64,000 nt of DNA from Dromaius novaehollandiae (taxonomy: Eukaryota; Chordata; Aves; Casuariiformes; Dromaiidae), in assembly GCF_036370855.1 (NCBI RefSeq), contig NC_088099.1, forward strand, positions 143,919,017 through 143,983,016. The letters are read 5' to 3'. Shown one piece after another: positions 11,714 to 25,599 of the stretch. Position 1 is the first letter of the stretch, and the number at the start of each line of letters is the position of its first letter. The notes under the pieces are model-generated. The model had not been told where the DNA came from and searched no databases. It saw only the letters and a program-made list of their open reading frames with translations. The translations under genes were made by a program, and so were the position numbers.

Positions 11714-14700
11714 TTTTTCTGACCAAGAAGTGTTTGGTCATTAGGGAAATGTGAAGTGAGTAATTTATTCAGCAATTCAATGGCATCATTTTAAAGTAGT
11801 ACTGAAAAGTGTAGATTATGAGTGAAAACCATCCTGCAAGCTCAAAAAAAATGGATAATGTTATCTCTTGTCATACTCAGAATCTTTCAAAAGTTTAGCA
11901 TATCTTTACAGTTAACATTCATTTTAACATTCACCTTGAAAATTAAGCACAGTCAAGCATTGTGACTGCAACTGGATCTGCTTAGGTGCAATTGCCTTAT
12001 GTTACCTGAAGCTGACTTTTAACAGAACTGATCTCTTCGTCAGCTGACATAAAAGATAACTTGTTTCTGAAGCCACTTGTTTCGCAGGTTGTTCCAGTTT
12101 TTGAGGCCAGCTCTTTGTTAAGTTATCCCTTGCTTCATATTTGAATTGAATGATTAAAATAAGTCTTACATGATCCAAAAATTCTTATATGAGAATGCTT
12201 TGCCTTTCTTCTACATTCTTCTATTTCAAAATCCTTGTAGCTTGGTTACTTGGGATGGACTCTGTGAAATTTCCTAAGTGATCCAGAATGTTACAGAAAT
12301 TATTGTTGCAAATTCTTACTACATTTCTCATCCCTGATTTTTTTGTACTGGCTTTTTAGAACAAGTCAGATGTCATTACACATTTTCATAATCTGCAGTT
12401 CTCTGTAAAATTATTAAGTGCTGAAATACTCTTGAATCATAAATGTCAAATCTGTATTAATATTATGAAATTCATTTCTGATGATGTTAGAGATTACCTG
12501 AAAGTACAGGTACAAGGTTATGTAATGCATCTGTTATCTTAAGTCTATTTAAGTACGTTAGCTGAATTTGTGTTTCCCGTCATCTTTTGTACTGGTCTTA
12601 TAAATGCTTCAAAGGAGGAGCACTTTTAAAATACATAGTATTAGGAAACAAATGCAACTAATTTGTAGTTCTTCAGTGTTTAGTGCTGGGAAGTGAAGTG
12701 TTCCCAGGAACAGGCTGCAAGAGAAATCTGAGACAAAAACTAGAAGTCTCGGACAGTGATCTGTTGTATACTGTGATGGCTGAACCAGTGCTCTGATGTT
12801 GCAGCTGAAGCGGTTTGTGTGCAGAACTTTGAAAAATGTCTGTCTGCCATAGGTATTTATAGTATGTAAATCATTAAACACCCAATATCTTCTAATGACT
12901 GTGATGAGACAAAACTATTGCTCTTCCTTACTGACAAGGGGAATTGGAAATATGTGATGCCATAAGTAAGAGGCAACAAAATTAGAATTTCTTTCGCAAT
13001 CAAAGCGTGAAGAAGCGGCTAGTGTGGCTTCAAGTAGCACATTTTTTAGGCTTGTGGTTTTAAGCTGCCTTCTCCTGGATAAGGAAAAAGGAGATGTTTG
13101 GAAAATAATTTGTGATACGGTTTGTTGTATGTATGGAATCTGCATCTGATTTGTGGTACAGTTTGCAGAAAAGAGGAGGTGAACACAGTAGCCCAGACAG
13201 TGGTGTAGAAGGCTGAGCAGTGAGATACCTGTATGAATTACTGCTTAAAGGCCCATCCCAGTGCTTGTAAAAAGTGCAAGGAGTGACCAGTAAGTCTCCT
13301 AACAGGAGGAGGATTTCACTGGCTTGTTTTAACCCCACTGCATAGGGGTGACCATGCTTTCTTGGCCCCAGCCCTGCAACCTGAGCTGGCCCTTCGTGAC
13401 TCTGTGTCCAGAACGCTGCTATTTCAGACCACTGCATGTTTGAATGTGTGCCTGCCCCAACAGCTGCTCGTGTGGAAGTCTTACTGGTTCCTATTATACA
13501 GGAATCCTTGTGCACGTGGATTATCAAAAGAAGTTTTTCCAAATGTGAACAGCTCTTTGTAAAACATTAAATATTTCTACTGTATTAAATTATGTTTATC
13601 TAAATATGAGAAGGCAGGGATCCAGATGAAGGATCAAGTATATGCAAAAATATCTCACTTTCTTTTGCTAAAGAAAAAAGAACAGCTAACATTCTCTTCA
13701 GTGCAGAGCAAGAAGAAGATCGTAGTTAATTTGTTTTCAACTGTAGAATATGAATTCCTCATTGAGTCAACTTCCTTAGTATAAGTAATTTTTCAGATAA
13801 CATTATAACCCCCTGGTAGGTAAGTTTTTGAGTAGAAAGGCTGACATACCCTTACAGTGATGTGAAATCAGTAATGTTTAAAGATTGTATTGGCTTAATG
13901 AGGTGTGCATATTAAAGCAAAACTGGTTAACAGAGATAGTTAATATCTGCTAGGATATAAGAATTGAAATGCTGTGTGCTTTTCCTTATGTTATTGTTGT
14001 CTCATTACATATTTAATGCCTGGCATAGTTTTTTTTTTCTTTCTTTTTTTTTTTTGGTGGATACATTTTCAGACAAAAATGAAATACATAAGACATCCAT
14101 CGATTTAAGGTGGCAACAGTTTCTGTAGCGGGAATAAAGAATAATGGCACATCCTGCTAAAAAACACAATGGCTTTTATGTGGGCTGCTGAATCCTGCCA
14201 GTTATATTTCGTGTAGAACTAGTGGTTTTCCCATTTATGGTATTGGTTTGAATCCTTGTGTCAGTAGATGAACACCAAGGTTTTAAATAGGGCTTGAACT
14301 GAAGACTGTTTTCAGAATTATTATAATAGAAGTGAAAGAATTATTCTTTATTTCAAAGTTCAAGGAATGATTTTTTTTTTTATGTTGTGTACATTCACAG
14401 GCTATAATTCTTGTAAACAGATAATGACCATGCGTACGTCCTTACTCTGTGTACCCCTATGCCAAAAGGACATGTAGAGAATAGCAAGCAAGGCATCTAC
14501 TGAGATCAGTTTGAAATAGAAGCCTAATTTAAGGAATTCTGTTTTGTCATTCCTCATCAGATCATTACTTAATCTACTGTCAGCTCTGTTTTTGTCATTG
14601 CATTGACTTAGTGGCATATTTTCATGGTCTTAAGTATAAACTTTTGGGAAGTGTAGATCATATCATATAACTCTCAAAGGCGTGCTTCACCAGCCGAGCT

Positions 14701-17700
14701 CCATTATTTTGCCAGTACATTAATTCTTCAGTTTCAAAATGTTAGCCAGTTCTCTCTGTTATTTTTTAGTTACCCAGTCTTATTCACAAAGCGAGCAATG
14801 CATTTGTTAATATGGTATTGTTTGTTCAGTTAAGTACTCTGTGTTTTTCCTCGCTTTTGTATACAAAATGAAATACTAGTTAGGGGAACTATCGGCCTTT
14901 GCTTTACTTGATCCTCCAGAATGTCTTTGCAGATGGAGCAACAGTTTGAAGATTAAAAGGAGATCTGGCAATAGAGCTAGAGACATGTCTATTCCCTGTG
15001 TTTTCGTGCTTTCTGGGACCCTGGGAATCACATATTGGTTATATGTCAGCATTTGGAGTCCCTCTGCCAAAGGATGATATTTTTTAGGAGCTCTTGGCCT
15101 TTATGTTCTGAAATTCTTAGATGCAGGGTTTTGAAAGCTCTTCCTCCAGCTATGCTCTAATAGAGCAATTGGGAGCAAATTCTGACATTCTAAACTGCCC
15201 ATCCTTTGCATGTATTTTTAAGCCTGGAAGACAGTCTAACTGCAAGTCAATTTTTAAGTCTTACCTGAAGTAAAGACATGATTCAAGGGTGGCATGACTC
15301 CCTCTGCCCAGTCACCTGCTCCTTTGGTCCCAATGTGCTTTCCTCCCCACGCTTGCACTGGCGCTAGCATGCCTATGACCCCCATGGACCTGATTCAGGG
15401 AGCTGTGCCAATTAGCCTAACCAGAAATTTACTCTCACTCTCACTGCATTCTTCCTAACACCTCCCCTCACTGTTGTTTCATCTCCTGCCCTCCACTCCA
15501 TGACTACTGTTACCACGCTGGAGAATTACCCCCACTTTTTATGTGTCAAGAATTCTCAAAGCATATTTCTTCCCCATAACTTCTTTCCATTTTGCCATGT
15601 CTATTACTTACAGCACACTCTTCCCCCCCTCTTATTTGAAGCATGGTTTTCTACAGGGTAGCTTCATTTGTCCGGTCTGTTCTATGCTGAATGCTCTTCA
15701 TGGAATGGAGAATTTCATATTTCAAAGAGTGGGTTATCAGCTGCTCCCACTTCCAGTTCACTGCTAGCAATAGCAGTAGTCTTGTTTTTAATTCACACTT
15801 TCCTATAATAAAGATACAAGAAGCTAACTTTTTATGAGCCTTGTTTTCAGTTCTACTTCCTTTCTCTAGTGTTGTCTCCAATTCTTTTGGTGCCTTCACT
15901 CAATCAAACTAAGTCAGGTGCGGACTGCTTCAGCTTTCGACATGTCCAAATATTGAACTGTGGACAAACTGAGCTTGGCTCAGGTGTGTGGATGTGGGTG
16001 GTTTTAGTATCACTTCTGAGACTTTCTGGACAGTGGTACTGGATGTACAGAGGCCAGTCTCTTTGTTCTGTGGAATAAGGTGTAGTAGCCAGTGAATGTT
16101 TCTAGTTTACAGCAGCAGCACAGATCACAAGAACAGCATGCCCCAGGCTTACCACCCTTCTTTTGGTTATGGCTCCATATAGCCTTACGCTGGGCATATA
16201 GAGGATGGTGGAATGGCCTCTGGAGTGGACATACACCATTGGAGCTAGACTTTTGGGTTGGACAGTGTAAAGGCAAAAACAGATGTTAGAAGTGGGGCCA
16301 GCGTGGTTCCTGGTTACTAGCCAGTGTCAAGGAGCTGGTAGAACCAATTCTACTTTTACTGTAGTTTCGGAACATATCTAAGTATCTTTTGCAGCAGTTC
16401 CTGTCACCTCACGGTTGAGCCATGGATGCACACCTGATGAAACAGTGGGGAGGAGCAGAAGTGTCAGTACTGCGTAGTCTGTCATCCCTGCATGGCCAGC
16501 TAGCAAGCAGTTTGGGGCCACAGATCATACGTGAAAACCATTGGTGCACAAAATGGAGCATGTTTTCTTTATGGCAAGTATTCTATGTTAGTAACTTCCC
16601 CTGTGGGTTTTTTGGTTTGTTTATTTTATTTTTTTCCCTTGGAGGTCAGGAAGGAGTCTGAGGTGCAACGTGACTTTTTGGCACATGAAGGAAGAATGCA
16701 GAAGGTAATGGGTCAAAAAGAGGAGAACGAGATCAGTAACTTCTTTAGAAATTGCAGAGGTTTTTGAGAGGAGAGCTAGGCAGACTCTGACATGCTCCTG
16801 GCAGAAAAGAACAGTTTTGAGAGAAAATCTCTTCCTTTCATTCTGAAGATACAAGTATCTAAATGTTATTTTACTGGAGCTCTTGAAATGAGCAAAACAT
16901 TCCCACTTTTGTAGCAAGAAACTTAAATAAATTAGTGTGTTTTTCCTCTTGACTAAAATGGGTAAGATTTTTATTGTGATTTTTATTTCTAACATCATTT
17001 AAGATGTTTACGTATACTGGGAATCAGAAGTTTGTTTCTGAAACGAAAATGCATAGCAGAAGTAGTTTCTGGTTCTGACTATGCACTGAGTATTTTAGAA
17101 TGTCAGGTTCTAAAAGAAGTATCAGAATATGTAATTTCCTCATCTGTTTTTTACATTAGGGTATTGGATCAGAAGCTCTTTCAGCTGCTTGAGTTTAACC
17201 AAAGCCAAGTTCAAGAAGGGCCATTTAGTTCTTTATTCTCTACTTTTTTTGTTGGCTGTTTTTTTTGGGGGGGGAGTTTTTGTTTTGTTTTGTTTTGTTT
17301 TTGGATGCTTAAATCTCAGTCTCTCAATGCACAAAAGATTGTTGCCAATACTTACATTTGAATCTGCCAGCAATAAGTTTGGATGTATCCCATGACATCA
17401 GTTATGTAAGCGTAAATTAGATGCAGTCAGAAGAGGGTATGTAGAGCAGGCAGTTTGCAGTTTGATGTTCTTTATCCATTAAGGTCTCTGCAAGTCCATT
17501 TGAGTATTCTGAGAGCTATGTCAGGTTGGGCATTTTCCTTCTGTTTTCCTATGAAAGGAAATGAATTACCATTTATTCCCACTACAGAATGGGATTCCAG
17601 ACAGTCTGGTTATAGTATTGTTGTCACACAATCAGCACTTTCTTTTACCTTCAGTTGTTTAATTTCTGACCTAAAGGGTCTTTGGAATTGTGGGGAGAGT

Positions 17701-18329
17701 TGTCTTTCCATTTAATTTTCTTAGTTTCTGTAAAATATTTCGTCCTTAGGAGGAGAAAGTTAATATTTACATTCTTAATTTGCCTGAAACAAGTTCTTTT
17801 TTTTATGTTCCAGTAGATACAAATAAGCCCAACGTTGAGGAGCAGCCTTATAAAACATACAGCAGTAGCACAAAGTGTTCCAGAGGTGGAGCAACAGTAT
17901 CACTGCTGATTTCTTAGTCTTATGGATGTCAAGATCTGCGTGAGAGAGAACAGTTCTGGCTCTTCTGAACCTTAAAGCTACATTGGGATAAATCTCCATA
18001 AATGTCATTTGAAATCTTAAGGCATGTATTAGATTTTCTTTGTACTGGAAGTCTCATGACATAAAGCTGTTGTGTCTGACTTTCAGTCGTATTAGAAACA
18101 TGGTCAGAACAGTCTCGCTTGTTTTATTCTAGTCTCCTGTTTCTGGCTAACACACTGGCAAGGTGTAGAAACTTAAAAAGATGGTGGCTCAACTTTTTTG
18201 AAGGGCAGAAAACATTTATTTTTCAGAGTTAATGCTTACTCTATCTGTATCTACTGTTCCTTTTGATTCCTCTTGTCCCTTAAGAGTTCACTGGAATTAT
18301 GCATTCCACAGTGAGTCAGCATGGCCTGC

Positions 18330-18505
18330 TTGGATTGAGCAGAAGGCAGATTTGGGAGTTGCAAATCCAAGCACTTACTTGCTGTGTGGCCTTAGAATAC
18401 TTATTTAACCTCTGCTTCACTGCCAGTAAAATCAGTAAAACTTATCAGCCTCTGAGTGATGTCATGAATGTGCATGAAAGACTAAATACAGATGCTGATA
18501 GCTTG
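18330..18505 (+). mobile_element. MIR SINE relic
   Basis: The core is easily recognised: 'gcacttacttgctgtgtggcc' at 18371-18391 followed by 'tatttaacctctgcttcac', matching the MIR core 'CCACTTACT.GCTGTGTGACCTTGG...TTAACCTCT'. Flanks continue the match to the tRNA-derived head (about 18330-18370) and to the 'gtaaaat...' middle (18426 onward). Indels place it among old elements. Confidence 0.7.
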
Positions 18506-18547
18506 TAGGCTTTTTACTCTCATTTATTCAAACTAATTAATATAATT

Positions 18548-18567
18548 TTATCCAATATATTGGATAA
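18548..18567. repeat. 20-bp perfect palindrome
   Basis: ttatccaatatattggataa is identical to its reverse complement. It sits just past the MIR relic in AT-rich DNA; AT-rich palindromes arise by chance at moderate rate. Confidence 0.8.
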
Positions 18568-20288
18568 GCATAATCTAATGACAGAGGAGTATCTATTCCT
18601 TGATATATCATCTATTAACCTCATTGTTTCCTGTTATTTCCTTAGCACACAAGTATATATGAATTTCAGACAAAAGCTCTCATCTTGCATCATCACTCAC
18701 CAGCTGAGACTCCTGCATGAGTGTGTGAAGTCCCACTGATTTCAGTGGCTGTGGGCAAGAGCAGTTGGTGTCCAGAGATGATTCAGATCCAGAATCTTGG
18801 CCAAGTACGGAGGACCTACCTGTTTTCAGTGAGACATAATGAAAAAGGAAGAAGGCTAAAGTATAGAAGCTGAGCCAGGTGTCCAACTTGGGCTCAGTGT
18901 AGGCAGAGTAGGAAGGATTGTGATCAAGGCACTTCCCTCTCTTCTTTCTGGTGGAGGCAGAGGTTCTCACATTTCCACATCGAGCAGGGAATCAGCTTTC
19001 AGTCTGGAAACGAGTTTGGCAGCAGCAGGATGTATGAGCTATGGAATCAGAGCTTTGGAAAGTCTCCTGTGACATTTCTCCATTCTTGGCACACTTAACA
19101 ACAGCACTTGATGGCCAGGTCCTAAATCCAGCACCCAGTCCCAGAAGTCAGGCCAGACATTGCATATGTATGTGCAGGAAGCTAGGGGAATGCTCTCCAG
19201 CCATGTCCTGGACTAGCTGTGGAGCTGCTTTGCTCAGACTGCTCTAATTCCACAGTTAGAAAAACCTCTGCAGGGTGAAGATTAGTTTTAAAAAGGGGAA
19301 TGCTTCCTTTCCCCTAGCATGTCCATGTCTTACTCATTCTACTCCCTGGACTACCAGGCAAGGCACTCACCCCCCACAGCCATGGAGGAGGCAGGTAGTG
19401 TGTTGTCACAGCAGGCAGGGGCTGGTGGCCTGACATGCCTCCTTGCATCTGGAAGGGAGAGGTCAAGAAACTTCAGGGAGGAGGAGGGGAGTAAAAGCAA
19501 GCAAGAAACAACTGAGAGAGAGAGAGAGATGGGAGGGGGCTGAGGCGGGAGCGGGGGGAGTAAAGTGAGGTCCTGATGGCAGTTGGTACTTTGAGGCTTC
19601 ATTTTGTCCAGAAAATTTCTCACTGCTGTGCACAGTGTTGAAATGTGGGAACAAAATGCCAGTGTTCAGACTGCAACACTCTGAAAAACTGCCCAGAGAT
19701 GATGCCTTGATTTTGGTGGGGTTCCTGGTGCAATAGAGCTAACATCAGTGACAGAACTCCAGCATGGAAACAGCCAGGTTCAAGTATGTTCTTCAAAGTA
19801 CAAGAGGTTCGAGTTTGTCAAGCTCGGAGCTCCTGTGTAACTTTCATTGGTTTTGTTTTCTTTTGTGTTGTGCTTTGTAAAAAGCCGTCTACCACTGACT
19901 TTATTGCAGTCATCTGGGGAAAGGTAAAGTGTGAACAAACTGAACATCTTTCATTGGGTGTTGATAGCTTATATTGGCCACGTTGACCACCAAGTGATAC
20001 CACTTTTATAGACTGTTAAATGTAATGATAATTCTGATTCTAGAAAAATTCTCTCTGTGCAATCAAATGAAGGGATTCATCATCCTTTAGAGCAGTCGTC
20101 CTTTGCATTCTCTTGGCTACTCACTCATCTTTCATGAGGATAAGCATGGAGTTCGTATGAGGGAATTTTCTAGGTGGAAACTCCCTATTCTTTGTGAGAA
20201 CAGTTTGCGCAGTGTTAACTGTGTGCAACAGCCACTTCACTGTATCTTTTGGTCCAGTACCATTTTTATTAGCTTCACTGACTCTCTT

Positions 20289-20306
20289 GGGGGGGGGGGG
20301 GGGGGG
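20289..20306 (+). repeat. Poly-G run (18 G) with G-rich flank
   Basis: An unbroken run of 18 G followed by aagagaggggaaggggtg: four or more G tracts within 40 bases, so a G-quadruplex is possible on the + strand. Run length is unreliable in most sequencing data. Confidence 0.85.
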
Positions 20307-23300
20307 AAGAGAGGGGAAGGGGTGAGAAGAAGACTTAATGACCCCTTATTAGTTGCCCAGATCTCAACTTCTTTTCTCACTGTAAATCCAGAGTAACTCC
20401 ACTGAAGCAGTGCTTTTACTGCAGCTTTCAGCTGTGGAATTGCCTGTTTGCATTGTCCTGGGCCTATTGTACATATAGATATCCAGTAGAGACTGGCAAA
20501 ACTGTCTAATAAACAGTATCATCTCTTTCCAGCTATATGAATTGCAGGCAACTGTCCAACAATTCACAGGCCAGGAGAGTATTTCTGGATATGAGCTGCT
20601 CATCAGTTCATCTGAGATATTTCTGTGCTTTAGCTGGGCAGTTAACTTAGAACAAGCAACTCATTCAGTGGATTTTGTCTTAGCAGTTCCTTGAATGTAA
20701 ATAGCTAGTTATAATTTTTGCTAGAAATACAAAAGGTTGGGAATCTTTAATGACAGTTACTCTGGGAATGGGAAGGAAGAGGTGGGTAAGCTGAGTTACG
20801 CTGCTCAGATGCTGTCGCTGGCATACAATGATTATCTTTAAAACCCTATGAAGAGTGTAGGATCCCCATCTAAAGACAGGATTTACTGTCTTCTATTGCC
20901 AAAACTCTTCAAGGTTTGTTACAATTTATAAACCAGCAAATTTCTTTGCAGTTACAGATCATCAGCTCAGATGGGTTATGGTCAGTGTGTCTCCTTATCA
21001 GTGTTGCACAGTCCATGTTGAAGATACCCTTTTATTCTGCCAAAGCTGAGTTTTGTTTGTTTGTTGTTTTTTTAAAATAAACTGGCTCTAAGAGCAGATG
21101 CTTGCCTGCTTTTGCAAGTCTAGAAGATAGAGATGATGCCTTGGTTGAACTATATTCATTAGCAGACTGAGGCATTCCAAAAGCTCTTTCAGTTTTGGTC
21201 TGTTCAGCTCTGCAACATCAAATTAACTTTTGGAAGGGATGGCTTTACAGCCAACTGATCTTGATCCTTTCCTAAACAATTTTAAGAAAAATTGCTATCA
21301 CAGATGCACTAGCCTGTTCTCTCAGTTCTTACAAATGCAGGTACTAATGTGCTGGAATTTAACAGCACTGGTTGTGTTAGTGAAAATGGCTTGTGTAAGT
21401 AAGAGATGCAAGATAATTCTTAATGTATGGAACTTGCTTACTCCCTATTCAGTTAAATGGTGAAGGTAGCTAAATTAAAAATCGATTAAAATGCTTAGAC
21501 ACTGGTTGCAACAGCTTTAGCTTTAAACTCTGAACACATTTTTCTTTGTTATTGTAAGAAAAAAGTAACATGGAATTGTAATGAGATAGTTTGAAGATGA
21601 AGCAAGTCCCAAAAGCAGGGAAAAAAAGAGCTATTTAGACTATTGGAAAGCGAATAAAGGTAAAGCCAGCCCTCCATAGGGAAGGGATTGAGTTGGTTAG
21701 CTGCCTCAGCAGAGTAGAAACCAAAAAATCTAAGTGAACTAGATATATCTTTTTGTGTTAAGAGTGACTTGCACCAAGTAAAAAGCCATGCGATTCAGGC
21801 AAGAAAAAATGTTATCTTACCGGAAATAATGAAGTCAAGCTCTTTTTAAAATAAAATGAGAATTCAGTTCTGTAATTTCCTCACCCCATTGTAATGCCAT
21901 CCTGCCATCATGAGTTTTCAGTGGCTTTGTCTCTACTTTCTGTGATTATTGGCCATTTATATTACACTGAAGGCCTTTTTGTGAGAAAGAGATGTTATCC
22001 TGCAATGATTACTTCATGGCTATTAAAAAAGAAAGTCATAAATTCTATGCTGTTTTCTTAAATTACATGTCAGGTATCATTTTTGTCCCATGCTAATTAT
22101 GAAGGACCAAGTCCAGCATAGACTCTCTTAAGTCAAAAGCAGCTTAGTTCAGAAATGCTGAGAGAATTGATGTGCATGAGATTATCATCACAAAAGTCTG
22201 CCAGAGATCTTGTAAGTGCAGGATTCTTGAGAGGAAATGGCACATACTCTAGCAAATGGCAATGCAATTTTTATGCACTTATCTCAAATTCTTCTCTATC
22301 AGTGGATGCATGCAATATGCTTCTAGAGCTATGCAGCATAGATGTTCCAGGTCAAAGGCATTCTCTCTGAGCTTTTGGCTTGCAAAATACAGTAAACAGT
22401 AAAGAATCAGTAAAGGTTCCAGCAGCCCTGTTGTAATCCCATCTCCTGAGCAGCAGAACTGGGTTCTGCTGGTCTCGGTAAGGCCCTGTCAGCTCCAGCA
22501 ATGGCATCTGGCTCATCTGAAAACTTTCAGTTGTTGTTTCTCCTCAGGTCTGAAAGCAAGGATGCTATTTAGTGAACATAACCACAGAAGTGACCTGATC
22601 ATTGCTTATTTATGAGAAAGACTCTTGTTGACTTGAGGGGCATTGGATCCAGCCAATTAGTCATGAGTGGTGTTTGAAAACCTAACAGTACCCTATTCTT
22701 TGTGGCACTTGTTTGAGACTTGACTTTTTTTTTTCCTCCTTGTAAGAACTTCTGGTTTTCCCCCTTCTGGAGCAATATAGTTACTGTGGAAACCAAGATG
22801 TAACAGCATGAATGGAACTTTGCAACACTGAGATGGACAGTAGGGTGTGCATAAACAAGACTTTATGACTGTTACAAGCAGTATTTATGTACATAATTGT
22901 ATTGTGTTTGAGGAAAAATACAGGGTCAGTACAGAAGGATGTAAACGTGGATGTGAATGGAATGGACTAAACCAGTAACCTGGACTAAACCACAAGCCTG
23001 GCTGGTGTATGCTGGGAGAGGATGCAGAAAAAAGAAAAAGAAAACAAAAGGAAAAAGAAAAAAAGAAAATACAGTGTAGAAAATCAAGGGCCAGTAAATT
23101 GCTCTCATAGTAGTAGACTTGCTCCAGATTTAAATACCTGTGTAACTGAAAGCAGTACCTCATCCTAAGCATTAACTTCATGCTTCTTTATGTTCTCCTT
23201 CTAGTTGTTTCCATGAGATGACCTCTTTCTATCTTTATAACATTTCTGATTCACCATTTTACAAAGAATATCAATGTTCTTTAGCATACATAACTTAGTG

Positions 23301-24169
23301 TTCCCCAAATAAGAACAGGGCCATTTTGTGTTAGGCATGGCACAAGCATCCTGTTCCTCCATCACATGCAAACCTTATTCAGACATTCCGCAAGTATTAA
23401 TCATCACACTGCCCGGGAGCTAAGATTGCTGATGGCAAGGCTTGGTAATAATAATGGGTGTTTTCTATCTTCCATAAGCGTACCCAGGAAGTAAATTGTT
23501 TCTGGGGAGATGCTGACTGACTTTACGGCAGTTGGAACAAGTCTGCAGGAGTCAACAAGGTGCTTTCTGTAGAAAGCAGCTTTTTGTGCTAAACAAAGAA
23601 AAACACACACCATTTGAGCATACTTCAGTATTCCTCATTCTCTTACAAACACACATGTACAGCAGTATTTCTTTGTTGGACACTTGTCATTTCTACCCCA
23701 AAAGTTATTTCCATCTGTTTCCTGCCTATGGCATTAATTTACAATCAACTTTGAAATTTCTTGTGAAGCATATAATTCATTTTTAATTTGTTTTTAAAGT
23801 GTCACTTACAAAAGTGTTTGCATTAGCATTAAATAATACTGTTGTCCAAACCGTCCAGCCTTTGAGTACACAGCTTGCTGTGATGGTGATCTTCACAGAG
23901 GGAAAACACAGTAAGTCATGACTTACATTGGAGCAAAGAGACTCAAGAATGTTGCAAAGCCAATGACAAAAGCAAGAAACTATTTTCCACCCTAAGATAC
24001 ACCCATTTGAACTTACAGCAACACCAAATTTTAAAAAGCTTTTATTCTGTATGGGTTTTATAGTCATTGAGTGTTTTCCAGTAATGCATTAAACACTGTG
24101 CTAAGATCTTTCCAGCAAGGTTTGTTCTCTTACTGTTGCCATGTGTCTGTGCTTTCCAGCTGAGCTTTT

Positions 24170-24190
24170 CAACAACAACAACAACAACAA
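24170..24190 (+). repeat. (CAA)n microsatellite
   Basis: Seven tandem CAA/ACA units in single-copy intergenic sequence. Confidence 0.85.
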
Positions 24191-25599
24191 AAGTGTCAGC
24201 CTCTCTAGACTTTTTTTTTGTTATTTTTGATCAATCTATAACTTATTTTAATGTAACAGCCTTCCTCATCCAGGTATCCAGAGCAACTTAGAATACTACT
24301 GAGTAGCTCCAGCAGTTGTTACGCGGGAAGATAGAGACATCTTTTGCTCAAAATAGTTCTTTTGTGAACTTGTTTGTTATTGTCTATTCCTGCCTTCTAA
24401 GACCTTGAATAGTTCTCTAATTTTGAAAAGCTGTTGGAAAGCTGTCACTGAGTCTTCCCATTGCAGAAACAGAATAGAAATTTCAATGTGTGTGAACATC
24501 TGAGAAACAGCACCCGCTATGAACCTAGGATTCTGGGATGGTTCTTCTGACTGTAAGACTTGATCCCAGTGGGCAGGGATAGTGGTCAAGGTGCATTGAC
24601 TTCATTGTGTTTGACTCATTTTGCAAGGGAGTTTCTTTATACATGTTTGTACTGACATACAGGGCTTTCCACTACCCAAACTTGCCCCAAACACCCATAG
24701 CTAGTCCTGTAGTGCAAAAACCTCAGAAAACAGTAACTAACAGTGTCGCCAAAGGTCCAGTTTGCCTTTTCGGCACAGTAGAGCTCCCCTGAACCTTCTC
24801 AAAAAGTTTTCTTCAGTTTCTTTGTAGAAAGCTTTCCCTTTTCAAGTGCAATTTTTCCATTGCCCTGTTGACACATTCAGTGCATAAGAAGGACCTTGTG
24901 TTAGTTAGGAATGAAGCATAGTTCTGTAGCAAGTTGATCATCTGTTCAAACTGAGTTCAGAGTTTCTCAGCAGTGTTAATGAAACTGATTTTTGCTGTCC
25001 CAAGGATGGCCTGCCCTGGCATGAGAAGAGAAGGGACATAGGGAAAGATTAGGATGGTCCTGAAGTCAGACTTGCTGCTTCTGCCATTGCTAGTGCAATT
25101 GGAAGAGCAGGGAGTAGTGATTGCTGCAGCTGGGCTGTCTTCATGAACCACAGGTAGTGCAGAGAGTAAGAACAGGCATAGAACTACATAGGCAAATGGA
25201 AAGAAACCTGAATAACCACATAACTCACTACATCAGGCAGGGGATGTGTGGCAAATTAGTATGTTAAGAGTATTGGTCACTGTAGTTGCAGTTTTTGAGT
25301 TTCATTATGAACACACACCAACAATTAGTTATTCCTGCAGCACCTATTAACCATGGAATTTCAAAGCATCTACTGAGAAACTATTTAAAAGGCTTTGAAC
25401 CCTGAATAAACACTTCCCACTTGTTGGTATAAACATAAATAAAATTGTATAAAAAATAACTCAGTTAATTTGCAAAGTCAGGCATCAGAAGATGGAAATG
25501 TTACAAGTACATTTCTCTCCAAGTTTATTGTGGCTTTTTTTGCACAAGGCTGACAGCTATCAAAGCATCTTATAAACACCCTCAAATCTTCACTATGCC

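Larger units (their letters stand above)
10181..18329. other. Intergenic, no coding gene recognised
   Basis: AT-rich sequence with one MIR-type relic (about 11.05-11.28 kb), T tracts near 10259-10274 and 14029-14056, and a T/G-rich patch at 17244-17300. The longest open frame (13060-13542, minus strand, 160 codons) resembles no protein family and lacks splice or promoter context. Confidence 0.7.
18506..25599. other. Intergenic, no coding gene recognised
   Basis: No family-like protein or RNA gene seen. It contains the 18548-18567 palindrome, a GA-rich patch at 19470-19560, an 18-G run at 20289-20306, an imperfect 18-bp direct repeat (TGGACTAAACC.. at 22963-22998), a purine tract at 23028-23070 and (CAA)n at 24170-24190. 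Open frames are short and scattered on both strands. Confidence 0.7.

Noticed and set aside
13060-13542. Longest open frame in the window (160 codons, minus strand)
   Set aside because: No recognisable domain, no promoter, poly(A) or splice context, and ordinary composition; expected by chance in 64 kb.
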